DNA of 64,000 nt from Flintibacter faecis (GCF_014287875.1 NZ_JACOPN010000001.1:124001-188000), one strand, 5' to 3'. Counted from the stretch's first letter, positions 1 through 10,688 are shown. Numbers and translations are program-made. The notes: generated from the letters alone by a model not told the origin.

Positions 1-1
1 C

Positions 2-397
2 GCCGCCAAGAGCGCCAACGCCCACTCCTTCATCCGCCGCCTGCCCCAGGGGTATGACACCGTCATCACCGGGGACGGGGCCAGCCTGTCCCAGGGCCAG
101 CGCCAGCTGCTGTCCATCGCCCGGGCGGCGGTGGCCGACCCGCCGGTGATGATCCTGGACGAGGCCACCTCCTCCATCGATACCCGCACCGAGGCCCTCA
201 TCCAGAAGGGCATGGACGCCCTGATGGAGGGCCGGACGGTGCTGGTCATCGCCCACCGCCTGTCCACCGTGCGCAACGCCAACTGCATCGTGGTCATCGA
301 GCACGGCGAGATCGAGGAGAAGGGCGACCACGAGCAGCTGCTGGAGCAGCAGGGCCGGTATTACCGCCTGTACACCGGTCAGTTCCAGCTGAACTGA
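2..397 (+). CDS. ABC exporter ATP-binding domain, C-terminal part (5' end outside window)
   Basis: This is the last 131 residues of an ATPase domain, open from the first base of the window. It shows the ABC signature (SLSQGQRQLLSIARA), Walker B (VMILDEATSSID) and the H-loop (VIAHRLST), followed by the usual short tail ending in a YTGQF-type sequence. That tail and the D-loop wording match the exporter class in which a membrane domain is fused in front of the ATPase (multidrug or lipid export), so the missing 5' part probably encodes six transmembrane helices. Substrate cannot be inferred. A strong terminator follows 24 bases after the stop. Confidence 0.9.
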   Translation, partial: AAKSANAHSFIRRLPQGYDTVITGDGASLSQGQRQLLSIARAAVADPPVMILDEATSSIDTRTEALIQKGMDALMEGRTVLVIAHRLSTVRNANCIVVIEHGEIEEKGDHEQLLEQQGRYYRLYTGQFQLN

Positions 398-421
398 GAC
401 CTGCGCCACTCAGCAGCATAC

Positions 422-470
422 CACGCCGCCTGCCGGAGCTTACAGCCGGCAGGCGGCGTGTCTTTCTGTC
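422..470 (+). terminator. Intrinsic terminator of the ABC exporter gene
   Basis: A perfect 15-bp stem (422-436 with 446-460), loop of nine bases, is followed by a T-rich tract. It ends the upstream transcript before the hsp20 control region. Confidence 0.85.
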
Positions 471-474
471 TATT

Positions 475-501
475 TTAGCACTCAACACACAAGACTGCTA
501 A
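475..501 (+). promoter_or_regulatory. CIRCE operator (HrcA site) upstream of hsp20
   Basis: TTAGCACTC, nine bases, GACTGCTAA. This matches the CIRCE consensus (TTAGCACTC-N9-GAGTGCTAA) with one mismatch in the right arm. HrcA represses chaperone genes from such sites in Firmicutes. It lies 126 bases before the hsp20 start, farther than usual. A TATACT -10-like hexamer sits at 552-557 but with no good -35, so the exact promoter is uncertain. Confidence 0.82.
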
Positions 502-627
502 CGTTTACAGTTTAGACACAATTTTTGCAAGAATTGTTCACAGGCAGGCGGTATACTATGGACAAAGTTAAGAAGAGCTCCGGGCCAGGCGAGCATACCG
601 GGCCAGAGCTTGAAAGGAGTTTTTTCC

Positions 628-1014
628 ATGTTTTATACTTTGATCCCTACCGACCGCCGGGCCGGAGAATATAGTTCCAACCAGTCTCAGCAGCCCGTCT
701 CCTTCTGCGTGGATATTCTGGACCAGGGGGACAGCTACCGCATGGAGGCCGAGCTGCCCGGCTTCCGCAAGGAGGACATCTCCCTGACCGTGAAGGAGGA
801 TGTGCTCACCGTCGCCGCCCACCGGGAAAAGGAGCAGCAGGCGGGCCAGTATGTGTGCCGGGAGCGCCGCGCCGGCGATGTGCGCCGGAGCTTTGATGTG
901 TCCGCCATTGAGCAGGAGGGCATCCGGGCCGCCTTTGAAAACGGCGTGCTGGTGCTGACCCTGCCCAAGGCCTCCGCCGTGAAGCCCGAGCGGCGCAGCA
1001 TCTCCATCCAGTAA
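628..1014 (+). CDS. hsp20: Small heat shock protein, Hsp20/alpha-crystallin family
   Basis: The 128-residue product is a cytoplasmic ATP-independent holdase chaperone that binds unfolding proteins. The alpha-crystallin domain spans roughly residues 25-120. It contains the ELPGFRKEDI stretch and the C-terminal signature AAFENGVLVLTLPK, and ends in the ISIQ tail that serves as the I-x-I motif for oligomer contacts. The ATG at 628 is chosen because AAAGGAG (613-619) sits at proper distance; an in-frame TTG at 610 has no ribosome site. The CIRCE element upstream and clpB downstream place it in an HrcA heat-shock regulon, where holdase and disaggregase cooperate. Confidence 0.95.
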   Translation: MFYTLIPTDRRAGEYSSNQSQQPVSFCVDILDQGDSYRMEAELPGFRKEDISLTVKEDVLTVAAHREKEQQAGQYVCRERRAGDVRRSFDVSAIEQEGIRAAFENGVLVLTLPKASAVKPERRSISIQ

Positions 1015-1039
1015 CGTCACTTTTTACGAAGGTTTTCTG

Positions 1040-1067
1040 AAAACCCTCTTGAAAGCGAGAGGGTTTT
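1040..1067 (+). terminator. Intrinsic terminator after hsp20, overlapping the clpB promoter
   Basis: A 10-bp perfect stem AAAACCCTCT / AGAGGGTTTT (1040-1049, 1058-1067) has its U-rich end in the 3' arm. The clpB -35 hexamer lies in its loop. Confidence 0.75.
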
Positions 1068-1077
1068 GTTATACAAT
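1049..1077 (+). promoter_or_regulatory. Sigma-A promoter of clpB
   Basis: TTGAAA (1049-1054), 17-base spacer, TACAAT (1072-1077). The predicted start (about 1084) falls inside the CIRCE element, the standard arrangement for HrcA repression. Confidence 0.85.
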
Positions 1078-1081
1078 TAAA

Positions 1082-1108
1082 TTAGCACTTAATCATGTCG
1101 AGTGCTAA
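1082..1108 (+). promoter_or_regulatory. CIRCE operator (HrcA site) of clpB
   Basis: TTAGCACTT, nine bases, GAGTGCTAA: the right arm is perfect and the left arm has one mismatch to the CIRCE consensus. It lies directly downstream of the -10 box, so HrcA binding would block initiation. Confidence 0.92.
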
Positions 1109-1152
1109 AACTCAAGCTGTTTTCGGGAACCCGAACGAAGGAGGTTTCTATT

Positions 1153-3747
1153 ATGAATATGAATCAGCTCACCCAAAAATCCCTCGCCGCCATCCAGGGT
1201 GCCCAGAGTCTGGCCCAGCAGTATGGTCAGCAGCAGATCGAACAGCAGCATCTGCTGCTGGCTCTGGTGGCCGATCAGGAGGGCTTTATCCCCCAGCTGC
1301 TCACCGCCATGGGTATGACCGTGCCCAGCTTTTTGGCGGCGGCGCAGGCAGAGGTAAATAAGCTGCCCAAGGTGTCCGGCGGCGGCCGGGAGGCGGACAA
1401 GGTCTATGTGGCCCAGGATGTGGACCGGGCCCTGAACGCCGCCGAGGAGACGGCCAAGTCCATGAAGGACGAGTATATCTCCGTGGAGCACCTGTTCCTG
1501 GGGCTGCTGGACACCGCCAACCCCGCCCTGAAGGAGCTGTTCCGCACCTATAACGTCACCAAGGAAAAGGTGATGCAGGCCCTGGCCTCCGTCCGGGGCA
1601 ACCAGCGGGTCACCAGCGACAACCCGGAGGAGACCTATGATGCCCTGAAAAAGTACGGCTCTGACCTGGTGGAGCGGGCCCGCCAGAACAAGCTGGACCC
1701 CGTCATCGGCCGTGACGACGAGATCCGCAACGTCATCCGCATCCTGTCCCGGAAGAGCAAGAACAACCCCGTGCTCATCGGCGAGCCCGGTGTGGGTAAA
1801 ACGGCCATCGCCGAGGGTCTGGCCCAGCGAATCGTGAAGGGCGACGTGCCCGGCAGTCTGAAGGACAAGACCATCTTCGCCCTGGATATGGGCAGCCTGA
1901 TCGCCGGTGCCAAGTACCGGGGCGAGTTTGAGGAGCGGCTGAAAGCCGTGCTCAACGAGGTGAAGAAGTCCGAGGGCCGGATCATCCTGTTCATCGACGA
2001 GCTGCACACCATCGTGGGTGCGGGCAAGACCGAGGGCGCTATGGACGCAGGCAACCTGCTCAAGCCCATGCTGGCCCGTGGCGAGCTGCACTGCATCGGC
2101 GCGACTACCCTGAACGAATACCGCCAGTATATCGAAAAGGATGCCGCCCTGGAGCGCCGGTTCCAGCCCGTGATGGTCAGCGAGCCCACGGTGGAGGATG
2201 CCATCGCCATCCTCCGTGGCCTGAAGGAGCGCTACGAGGTATATCACGGCGTGAAGATCACCGACGGTGCCATCATCGCCGCCGCCACCCTGTCCAACCG
2301 CTATATCACCGACCGGTTCCTGCCCGACAAGGCCATCGACCTGGTGGACGAGGCCTGCGCCATGATCCGCACCGAGATGGACTCCATGCCCACCGAGCTG
2401 GACGTGATCCAGCGGAAGATCATCCAGCACGAGATCGAGGAGGCCGCCCTGAAGAAAGAGACCGACAAGCTGTCTCAGGAGCATCTGGCCGAGATCCAGA
2501 AGGAGCTCTCCGACATGCGGGAGGAGTTCAAGGCCAAGAAGGCCCAGTGGGACAACGAGAAGGGGGCCATCGGCAAGGTCCAAAAGCTCCGTGAGGACCT
2601 GGAGGCGGCCAACGCCGCCCTGGAGAAGGCCCAGCGGGAGTATGACCTGGAGAAGGCCGCCGAGCTGCAGTACGGCAAGATCCCCCAGCTGAAAAAGCAG
2701 CTGGAGGAGGAGGAGAAGATCGCCAACGAGGGCAAGGCCCGCTCCCTGCTGCGGGATAAGGTCACCGAGGAGGAGATCGCCCGCATCATCCAGCGCTGGA
2801 CCGGCATCCCCGTGGCCCGTTTGATGGAGGGCGAGCGGGAGAAGCTGCTCCACCTGGAGGACATCCTCCACAAGCGTGTGGTGGGTCAGGACGAGGCGGT
2901 GCGCTTGGTGTCCCAGTCCATCCTGCGCAGCCGGGCCGGCATCGCCGATCCCAAGCGGCCCATCGGCTCCTTCCTGTTCCTGGGCCCCACCGGCGTGGGC
3001 AAGACCGAGCTGGCCAAGACTCTGGCCGAGGCCCTGTTCGACTCGGAGAAGAACCTGGTCCGCATCGACATGACCGAGTATATGGAGAAGTTCTCCGTGT
3101 CCCGCCTCATCGGCGCTCCTCCGGGATATGTGGGCTATGAGGAGGGCGGCCAGCTTACCGAGGCGGTGCGCCGCAAGCCCTATTCCGTCATCCTGTTCGA
3201 CGAGGTGGAGAAGGCCCACCCCGACGTGTTCAACATCCTGCTGCAGGTGCTGGACGATGGCCGCATCACCGACAGCCAGGGCCGCACGGTGGACTTTAAG
3301 AACACCATCATCATCCTCACCTCTAACCTGGGCAGCCAGTTCCTGCTGGACGGCATCCAGCCCGACGGCGAGATCAGCCAGCAGGCCCGGGACCAGGTGA
3401 ACGAGCTGCTCAAGCGCTCCTTCCGCCCCGAGTTCCTGAACCGTCTGGACGAGATCGTGTTCTACAAGCCCCTGACCAAGGACAACGTCACCCACATCAT
3501 CGACCTGATGGTGGACGAGCTGAACCGCCGTCTGGAGGACAAGCAGCTCACGGTCCGCCTCACCGACCAGGCCAAGACCCACATCATCGACGAGGCCTAT
3601 GACCCCGTATACGGCGCCCGTCCCCTGCGCCGCTACCTGCAGCACACGGTGGAGACCCTCATCAGCCGGAAGATCATCGCCGATCAGGTGAATCCCGGCC
3701 AGGTCCTCACGGTGGACTGCAAGGACGGCCAACTGACGGTGGAGTAA
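1153..3747 (+). CDS. clpB: ATP-dependent protein disaggregase ClpB
   Basis: The product (864 residues) is a hexameric AAA+ unfoldase that works with the DnaK system to resolve protein aggregates. It has the Clp N-domain (about 1-145), first AAA+ domain with Walker [10 protein letters not shown] near 210, a long coiled-coil middle domain (about 400-520, rich in E, K and A) that separates ClpB from ClpA/ClpC, a second AAA+ domain with GPTGVGKTE near 611, and the ClpB C-terminal domain. No ClpP-binding loop is evident, in agreement with ClpB. The ATG at 1153 is preferred because AAGGAGG lies just upstream; an in-frame upstream start would fall inside the CIRCE operator. Control is by HrcA. Confidence 0.97.
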   Translation: MNMNQLTQKSLAAIQGAQSLAQQYGQQQIEQQHLLLALVADQEGFIPQLLTAMGMTVPSFLAAAQAEVNKLPKVSGGGREADKVYVAQDVDRALNAAEETAKSMKDEYISVEHLFLGLLDTANPALKELFRTYNVTKEKVMQALASVRGNQRVTSDNPEETYDALKKYGSDLVERARQNKLDPVIGRDDEIRNVIRILSRKSKNNPVLIGEPGVGKTAIAEGLAQRIVKGDVPGSLKDKTIFALDMGSLIAGAKYRGEFEERLKAVLNEVKKSEGRIILFIDELHTIVGAGKTEGAMDAGNLLKPMLARGELHCIGATTLNEYRQYIEKDAALERRFQPVMVSEPTVEDAIAILRGLKERYEVYHGVKITDGAIIAAATLSNRYITDRFLPDKAIDLVDEACAMIRTEMDSMPTELDVIQRKIIQHEIEEAALKKETDKLSQEHLAEIQKELSDMREEFKAKKAQWDNEKGAIGKVQKLREDLEAANAALEKAQREYDLEKAAELQYGKIPQLKKQLEEEEKIANEGKARSLLRDKVTEEEIARIIQRWTGIPVARLMEGEREKLLHLEDILHKRVVGQDEAVRLVSQSILRSRAGIADPKRPIGSFLFLGPTGVGKTELAKTLAEALFDSEKNLVRIDMTEYMEKFSVSRLIGAPPGYVGYEEGGQLTEAVRRKPYSVILFDEVEKAHPDVFNILLQVLDDGRITDSQGRTVDFKNTIIILTSNLGSQFLLDGIQPDGEISQQARDQVNELLKRSFRPEFLNRLDEIVFYKPLTKDNVTHIIDLMVDELNRRLEDKQLTVRLTDQAKTHIIDEAYDPVYGARPLRRYLQHTVETLISRKIIADQVNPGQVLTVDCKDGQLTVE

Positions 3748-3771
3748 GTTCCCGTTTCCTATCATCTCAAA

Positions 3772-3812
3772 AAACACCCCCGGAGCGCTGCGGCACTCCG
3801 GGGGTGTTTGCT
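3772..3812 (+). terminator. Intrinsic terminator of clpB
   Basis: A perfect 14-bp stem (3772-3785 with 3796-3809) ends in GTGTTT. A nearly identical stem follows ppdK, so this terminator type is reused in the genome. Confidence 0.88.
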
Positions 3813-3827
3813 GTCCCAAATTTTCTC

Positions 3828-3874
3828 TTGACAACTTCCGCCTCCCGTTGTATTGTATATGTAGTATATATACA
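3828..3874 (+). promoter_or_regulatory. Promoter and palindromic operator of the GntR-ABC operon
   Basis: TTGACA (3828-3833), 17 bases, TATTGT (3851-3856). Overlapping the -10 is a palindrome TGTATAT-N7-ATATACA (3854-3874). YtrA-type GntR regulators bind AT-rich palindromes in their own promoters, so autorepression is likely; this last step is inference. Confidence 0.75.
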
Positions 3875-3952
3875 GTGATTTCAATCAAACGCATTTTGCA
3901 GCCCTCTCCCCGCCCCGGGCGGGGGCGGCAGATGCGTTGAAAGGGGCGGAAT

Positions 3953-4333
3953 ATGGACATTCTATTAAGCAACTCCAGCGGAAAACCCATCTATCAGCAG
4001 ATCGCCGACCAGGTGAAGGAGCAGGTCTGCTCCGGGACGCTGACGGCGGGGGAGGCCCTGCCCTCTATGCGTCTGCTGGCCAAGGAGCTGCGCATCTCGG
4101 TCATCACCACAAAGCGGGCCTATGAGGAGCTGGAGCGGGACGGTTTTCTGGAGAACGTTCCCGGCAAGGGCTGCTTTGTGGCCCCACAAAACCGGGAGCT
4201 GCTGCGGGAGGCCCAGCTGCGCCGGACGGAGGAATTTCTCAGTCAGGCGGTAGAGGAGGCCCGCAAGGGCGGCATCACCCTGGAGGAGCTGGAAGAAACA
4301 CTCACCATTTTGTATAAAGGGGATATATTATGA
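3953..4333 (+). CDS. GntR-family transcriptional regulator, YtrA type
   Basis: The 126-residue protein has an N-terminal winged helix-turn-helix (about residues 10-75, with PIYQQIADQVKEQV, LPSMRLLAKEL and the wing GKGCFVA) and only a short helical C-terminal tail with no large ligand domain. That size and layout define the YtrA subfamily, which normally represses an adjacent ABC transporter. Here the stop codon overlaps the ATG of an ABC ATPase gene, as in ytr operons. The inducer is unknown; in characterised relatives it is cell-envelope antibiotic stress. The palindrome over the promoter is its probable target. Confidence 0.92.
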   Translation: MDILLSNSSGKPIYQQIADQVKEQVCSGTLTAGEALPSMRLLAKELRISVITTKRAYEELERDGFLENVPGKGCFVAPQNRELLREAQLRRTEEFLSQAVEEARKGGITLEELEETLTILYKGDIL

Positions 4334-5190
4334 CAAATTGTATTGAAGTCAAGGGGCTGTGCAGGTCCTTCGACGGCTTTGCCCTGAAAGACGTCTCCTT
4401 CACCCTTCCGGGGGGCTGTATCATGGGCCTTATCGGGGAGAACGGCGCCGGTAAGACCACCACGCTGAAATGCCTGCTGGGGACGATCCGCCGGGACGAG
4501 GGGACCGTCTCCCTGCTGGGCTGCGACCCCTGGAGCCAGCCCCGTCAGGCCAAGGCGGAGGTGGGCGTGGTGCTGGACGACTGCTTTTTCCACGACAGCC
4601 TTCGTCTCAAAGACATCTCCGCCATCCTCGCCCCCGTGTTTCCCTCCTGGGACGATGGGCTGTTCCGGGACTATCTGGACAAATTCCAGCTGCCGGAAAA
4701 AAAGACGGTAAAGGAGCTGTCCCGGGGGATGAAGATGAAGCTGTCCCTGGCCGCCGCCCTGGCCCACCGGCCCCGGCTGCTCATTTTGGACGAGGCCACC
4801 GCCGGACTGGACCCGGTGGTCCGGGACAGCATTCTGGAGGAGCTGCTCTCCTTCGTCTCCGACGAGGAGCACGCCGTCCTCCTGTCCAGCCACATCACCG
4901 GGGACCTGGAGAAGATCGCCGACTACATCACCTATCTCCACCGGGGGAAGGTCATCCTGTCCGGGCCCAAGGACGAGATATTGGAGCGGTATGGTCAGGT
5001 GGGCTGCTCCGCCGCCCAGCTTGCCGCCCTGGAGCCGGAGCTGCTGACCCGGGTGCGCCGGGGGGAGTTTGGCTGCCACGCCCTTGTGGCAGACCGGGCA
5101 GCTTTTCAGCGGGTCCACCCGGAGCTTCCTGTGGAGCCGGTGACCCTGGACGATATCATGCTGTTTGTGGGAAAGGGGGAGGCCGTATGA
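4330..5190 (+). CDS. ABC transporter ATP-binding protein
   Basis: This 286-residue ATPase shows Walker A (GENGAGKTT, near 37), signature LSRGMKMKLSLAAAL (near 134), Walker B LLILDEATAGLD and an H-loop (SSHITGD). The LSRGMKMK form of the signature is typical of the ABC-2 export family next to YtrA regulators. It overlaps both its neighbours by four bases (ATGA), so the regulator, ATPase and permease are translationally coupled. The substrate is not deducible; antimicrobial or lipid export is the family tendency. Confidence 0.92.
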   Translation: MTNCIEVKGLCRSFDGFALKDVSFTLPGGCIMGLIGENGAGKTTTLKCLLGTIRRDEGTVSLLGCDPWSQPRQAKAEVGVVLDDCFFHDSLRLKDISAILAPVFPSWDDGLFRDYLDKFQLPEKKTVKELSRGMKMKLSLAAALAHRPRLLILDEATAGLDPVVRDSILEELLSFVSDEEHAVLLSSHITGDLEKIADYITYLHRGKVILSGPKDEILERYGQVGCSAAQLAALEPELLTRVRRGEFGCHALVADRAAFQRVHPELPVEPVTLDDIMLFVGKGEAV

Positions 5191-5831
5191 CCGGCTTGAT
5201 CTTAAAAGATGCCCTGGTGCTGAAAAAGAGCCTGAAGAGCTATCTGCTTCTGCTGGCCGTGTACGCGGTGCTGACCGTCACCGGCCTATTCTCGATAAGC
5301 TTTGTGGCCGCCTTTTTAGAGGTCATCGCCATGATGCTGCCCATGTCCGCCTTCGCCTTTGACGAGCAGGCCCACTGGGACCGGTATGCCGCCGCCCTGC
5401 CCCTCAGCCGCCGGGACCTGGTGGCCGCCCGGTATCTGTTCACCCTGCTGGTGCTGCTGTGCGCTGCGGCCTTTGGGGCGGCCATGTGTGCGGTGCTTTC
5501 CTTCTCTGGGGACTGGGATGCGGTGACCGAGTGCGGCATGAGCATCGCCGCCACCCTGCTGGTGGGGGTGCTGGCCCTGTCGGTGTCCATGCCCCTGAAC
5601 TATCGCCTGGGGCCGGAGCGGGCCCGGATAGCCCTGTACGTCACCCTCCTGCTGCCCGTGGCCGCCCTCTTTGTCTCCATCAAGGGCGAACTGTGGTCCG
5701 GCAGTCAGGTGACCCGTCTGGAGGAGCTGCCGCCCCTGCTGCTCCTGCTCCCCTATCTCCTGCTGGTCGGGGTGGCCCTGGCGGTGTCCTTTGCCGTCTC
5801 CTGCGGGATCATGGCCGAAAAAGACTGTTAA
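5187..5831 (+). CDS. ABC-2 type permease, six transmembrane segments
   Basis: This 214-residue membrane protein has about six hydrophobic helices and the motif YAAALPLSRRDLVAARY between helices 2 and 3, typical of the small ABC-2 permeases that partner YtrA-type ATPases. The start is set by the ATGA overlap with the ATPase gene at 5187; longer in-frame readings upstream run through the ATPase gene in another frame. It should form a homodimeric channel with the preceding ATPase. Confidence 0.88.
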   Translation: MTGLILKDALVLKKSLKSYLLLLAVYAVLTVTGLFSISFVAAFLEVIAMMLPMSAFAFDEQAHWDRYAAALPLSRRDLVAARYLFTLLVLLCAAAFGAAMCAVLSFSGDWDAVTECGMSIAATLLVGVLALSVSMPLNYRLGPERARIALYVTLLLPVAALFVSIKGELWSGSQVTRLEELPPLLLLLPYLLLVGVALAVSFAVSCGIMAEKDC

Positions 5832-5843
5832 GGGGGTGCTATC

Positions 5844-6353
5844 ATGATCCATCTCTATCACGGCGACGGCAAGGGCAAGACCACCGCCGCCATGGGCTTG
5901 GCCCTGCGCATGGCGGGGCGGGGAAGGCCCGTGGTCATCGCCCAGTTTTTAAAGGGGGCGGACAGCGGCGAGCGCCCGGCTCTGGCCCGGCTGCCCCAGG
6001 TGACGCTCCTCCCCGTGCCGGAGCGGGTAAAGTTTCTCTTCGCCATGACGGAAGAGGAGCGGCAGCAGGAGGCCAGACGGGCCCGGGAGCTGCTTGCCCG
6101 GGCCAAGCAGGCCGCCGCCGACCCAAATTGCGGCCTGGTGGTGCTGGACGAGGTGTGCGACGGGGTGAACGCCGGGCTGCTCCCCCTGGCAGAGCTGCTC
6201 TCCCTGCTGGACTGTGCCAAGGCGGAGGTGGTCCTCACCGGGCGGGACCCGGCGGCGGAGCTGGCGGCCCGGGCGGACTATGTCACCCGCTTTCAAAAGG
6301 AAAAGCACCCCTTTGACCGGGGTATCCCCGCCCGCACCGGGGTAGAATTCTAA
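5844..6353 (+). CDS. cobO: Cob(I)alamin/corrinoid adenosyltransferase, CobO/BtuR type
   Basis: The 169-residue product transfers the adenosyl group of ATP to cob(I)alamin or corrinoid precursors to make the coenzyme B12 form. The N-terminal P-loop GDGKGKTTAAMG is the inverted ATP-binding loop of this family, and VVLDEVCDGVNAGLL matches the conserved central motif. It begins 12 bases after the permease stop with AAGGGGGTG as ribosome site, so it is probably read in the same transcript although no functional tie is evident. No other cobalamin gene is in the window. Confidence 0.93.
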   Translation: MIHLYHGDGKGKTTAAMGLALRMAGRGRPVVIAQFLKGADSGERPALARLPQVTLLPVPERVKFLFAMTEEERQQEARRARELLARAKQAAADPNCGLVVLDEVCDGVNAGLLPLAELLSLLDCAKAEVVLTGRDPAAELAARADYVTRFQKEKHPFDRGIPARTGVEF

Positions 6354-6509
6354 GCCGGACCGGGAACGAAAAAAATTTACAGTTTTTTTACGACGGATTC
6401 GTCCGCCCGATTGTTTCCGGTTTTTCATCTTTTTTCGATTTTTCTTTATTTTTCCTGCGGTTATAAAAGAAAATAGGCCCCTTCTTTTAAAATTCATCAA
6501 ATCTGGGCA

Positions 6510-6538
6510 TTGCAATAATTCCTGCAAATGATTATAAT
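6510..6538 (+). promoter_or_regulatory. Sigma-A promoter of ppdK with structured 5' leader
   Basis: TTGCAA (6510-6515), 17 bases, perfect TATAAT (6533-6538). The resulting leader of about 130 bases can form nested stems (CCGCC/GGCGG and CCCCG/CGGGG between about 6600 and 6635), with no run of Ts after them. The rest of the 6354-6676 gap is AT-rich with no gene seen. Confidence 0.85.
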
Positions 6539-6676
6539 GGTCCCGTAGCAATGATACGCAAAACAACGACAGATCATCGTTTGCAGTCAGCGGGTTTTTC
6601 CGCCGGCCTCCCCGGAGAGAGACGGGGCGGATCTTTGCGGGAAAAACTGCTGATAAGAAGAAAGGATTGATGGAAA

Positions 6677-9310
<2,634 letters not shown>

Positions 9311-9332
9311 GTTTTTTGTACAATATGACAGC

Positions 9333-9370
9333 AAACACCCCCGGTTCTGCGGAACCGGGGGTGTTTTTAT
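9333..9370 (+). terminator. Intrinsic terminator of ppdK
   Basis: A perfect 15-bp stem (9333-9347 with 9352-9366) is followed by TTTTTAT. It also separates ppdK from the convergent retron gene. Confidence 0.9.
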
Positions 9371-9391
9371 CTTTTATCAGCGGATATATTC

Positions 9392-10318
9392 TCATCTCTC
9401 CAGCGTATGCAGCTGCTGCATCACCCAGCGTCTCTCTTGCCTCAGTTCCTGATCGTCCGGCATAACAGAACAGGCATAGTTGATCCGCCCCAAGAGCTTT
9501 GGCAGATATTCCTCGGCCCTTTCCCCGCTGCCCATCCTCTGTAGATGAGCAGCCACGCCGAACTTCCGACAGTAATACACCTCCTGGCGCAGCTTCTTCC
9601 GGTACGCTGCCGGAATACGCAGGCCCTCGTTGACCACCAATCCCGTCACGCTCTGCCGCTGTCCCCGGACCGCCCGAACGGTTTTCTTCTCGTTCAGAAA
9701 CAGGCCCATTTTCCGCAGCTCTGTCCGCACAAGACTGACGACCTCCCGGCTGTCAAAATCACCGGAAAATGTCATGTCGTCGCAGTATCGGGTATAGGCG
9801 ATCCCTCTGGCATCGCACCACCCGCCCACCGTGCAGTCAAAATCCCGCATAATGATGTTGGAGATCACCGGAGATGTAGGTGCGCCCTGGGGCAGCGCAT
9901 CTTTATGGACACAGAGGATCGTCAGCAAAATTCGGATGGACTCAGAATAGTCCTCCGCCGGAAACGCCTTTTCCTTAACGGTGGCATAGAGGATATTGTC
10001 AAAGAAATGGTGAATATCCAGCTTGAGCAAGACGTTTTTTCCCACATGCGGCCTTGCGTTGACAATGGTACTGCCGCCGGGACGGTATGCCGTGGCATAG
10101 GGTGAGACGGGATAGGCAGACAGAAGTCTGTCCGCGATCCTGCGCTGGACTGTTTTCAAAAACTCATCCGGCACATGCAGCTCCCGGAACTCTCCCCTGT
10201 CATTTTTGGGGATCTTTACGCTGCGGTAATGCTTCCAGGACGCATTGCTGACGGAATAGAGCGCTTTTACCGAAATCCCCAGCAGACGTTCCAGATCAGA
10301 ATAGCTTTTGCAGACCAT
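9392..10318 (-). CDS. Retron-type reverse transcriptase
   Basis: The 308-residue protein is a compact reverse transcriptase with no fused domain. It carries the retron hallmarks NAxxH (NARPH, 87-91) just before the first catalytic aspartate region (LDIHHFFD, 100-107), the LPQGAPTSP block (142-150), the active site as YCDD (178-181; YADD is usual) and VTG (224-226) in the thumb, which recognises the retron RNA. Such enzymes copy part of an adjacent RNA to give a 2'-5' branched msDNA, used in phage defence in studied systems. The ATG at 10318 is set by AAGGAGG seven bases upstream. The matching RNA locus lies immediately upstream. No maturase or endonuclease domain of group II introns is present. 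Confidence 0.93.
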   Translation of the reverse strand: MVCKSYSDLERLLGISVKALYSVSNASWKHYRSVKIPKNDRGEFRELHVPDEFLKTVQRRIADRLLSAYPVSPYATAYRPGGSTIVNARPHVGKNVLLKLDIHHFFDNILYATVKEKAFPAEDYSESIRILLTILCVHKDALPQGAPTSPVISNIIMRDFDCTVGGWCDARGIAYTRYCDDMTFSGDFDSREVVSLVRTELRKMGLFLNEKKTVRAVRGQRQSVTGLVVNEGLRIPAAYRKKLRQEVYYCRKFGVAAHLQRMGSGERAEEYLPKLLGRINYACSVMPDDQELRQERRWVMQQLHTLER

Positions 10319-10332
10319 GCTTACGTCCTCCT

Positions 10333-10508
10333 TGTGGAACAAAACAATGTGAATGCTAAGCTGCGCAGCTGTATTTTAAGCACACGGCGTGTGCCTTTTA
10401 TACAGCGGAGCAGATTAGGCTGAACGAAGTGAATCAAACTAAGCTGTGCTTCCCAGCAGCGACTCGCTGCCGGTGCCAATAAAATCTGGCTTGCGCTAAT
10501 GTTCCACA
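10333..10508 (-). ncRNA. Candidate retron msr-msd RNA bounded by a1/a2 repeats
   Basis: Read on the minus strand, TGTGGAAC (a1, 10508-10501) and GTTCCACA (a2, 10340-10333) are perfect inverted repeats that enclose 160 bases directly before the reverse transcriptase gene, the standard retron layout. After a1 comes ATTAGCGC, where the G at 10496 fits the branch-point guanosine context (TTAGCG) known in retron Ec86. Hairpins follow: CCGGCAGC/GCTGCTGG (10473-10453), an imperfect stem TTAGTTTGA/TCAGCCTAA (10442-10415), and a long one made of GCTGTAT/ATACAGC around GCACAC/GTGTGC (10406-10368), the probable msd. a2 abuts the ribosome site of the enzyme gene. RNA ends and msd limits are inferred. Confidence 0.8.
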
Positions 10509-10534
10509 CATCTGTTTTTCAAAGCTCTGATCCT

Positions 10535-10565
10535 ATCATATCCAGTACCATGGACAGATTCTGTC
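10535..10565 (-). promoter_or_regulatory. Probable retron promoter with operator-like palindrome
   Basis: On the minus strand TATGAT (10540-10535) is a good -10, which would start RNA about 20 bases before a1. The -35 region (10563-10558) is poor and is instead covered by the palindrome GACAGA-T-TCTGTC (10553-10565). This suggests a regulator site, but is not proven. Confidence 0.45.
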
Positions 10566-10688
10566 TATCTGATGAATCTTTTGCATGATTATGTCGCTTT
10601 AATTCTCTGATAAAAAGCCGCTTTTGTCAAGTGCGGCACGCTGTACTTGTTTTTATAGCCTTTCCAGGTCGGGGGTGTTCTTGTTTCG

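Noticed and set aside
1105..3990. Long minus-strand reading frame (about 960 codons) opposite clpB
   Set aside because: Composition is Gly/Leu/His-rich with no domain, and clpB is unmistakable on the other strand. Long antisense frames are expected with GC-rich third positions.
9392..10318. Reverse transcriptase as a group II intron or diversity-generating element
   Set aside because: No maturase X or HNH domain, no domain V/VI-like RNA, no template/variable repeat pair; NAxxH and VTG with a1/a2 repeats fit a retron.
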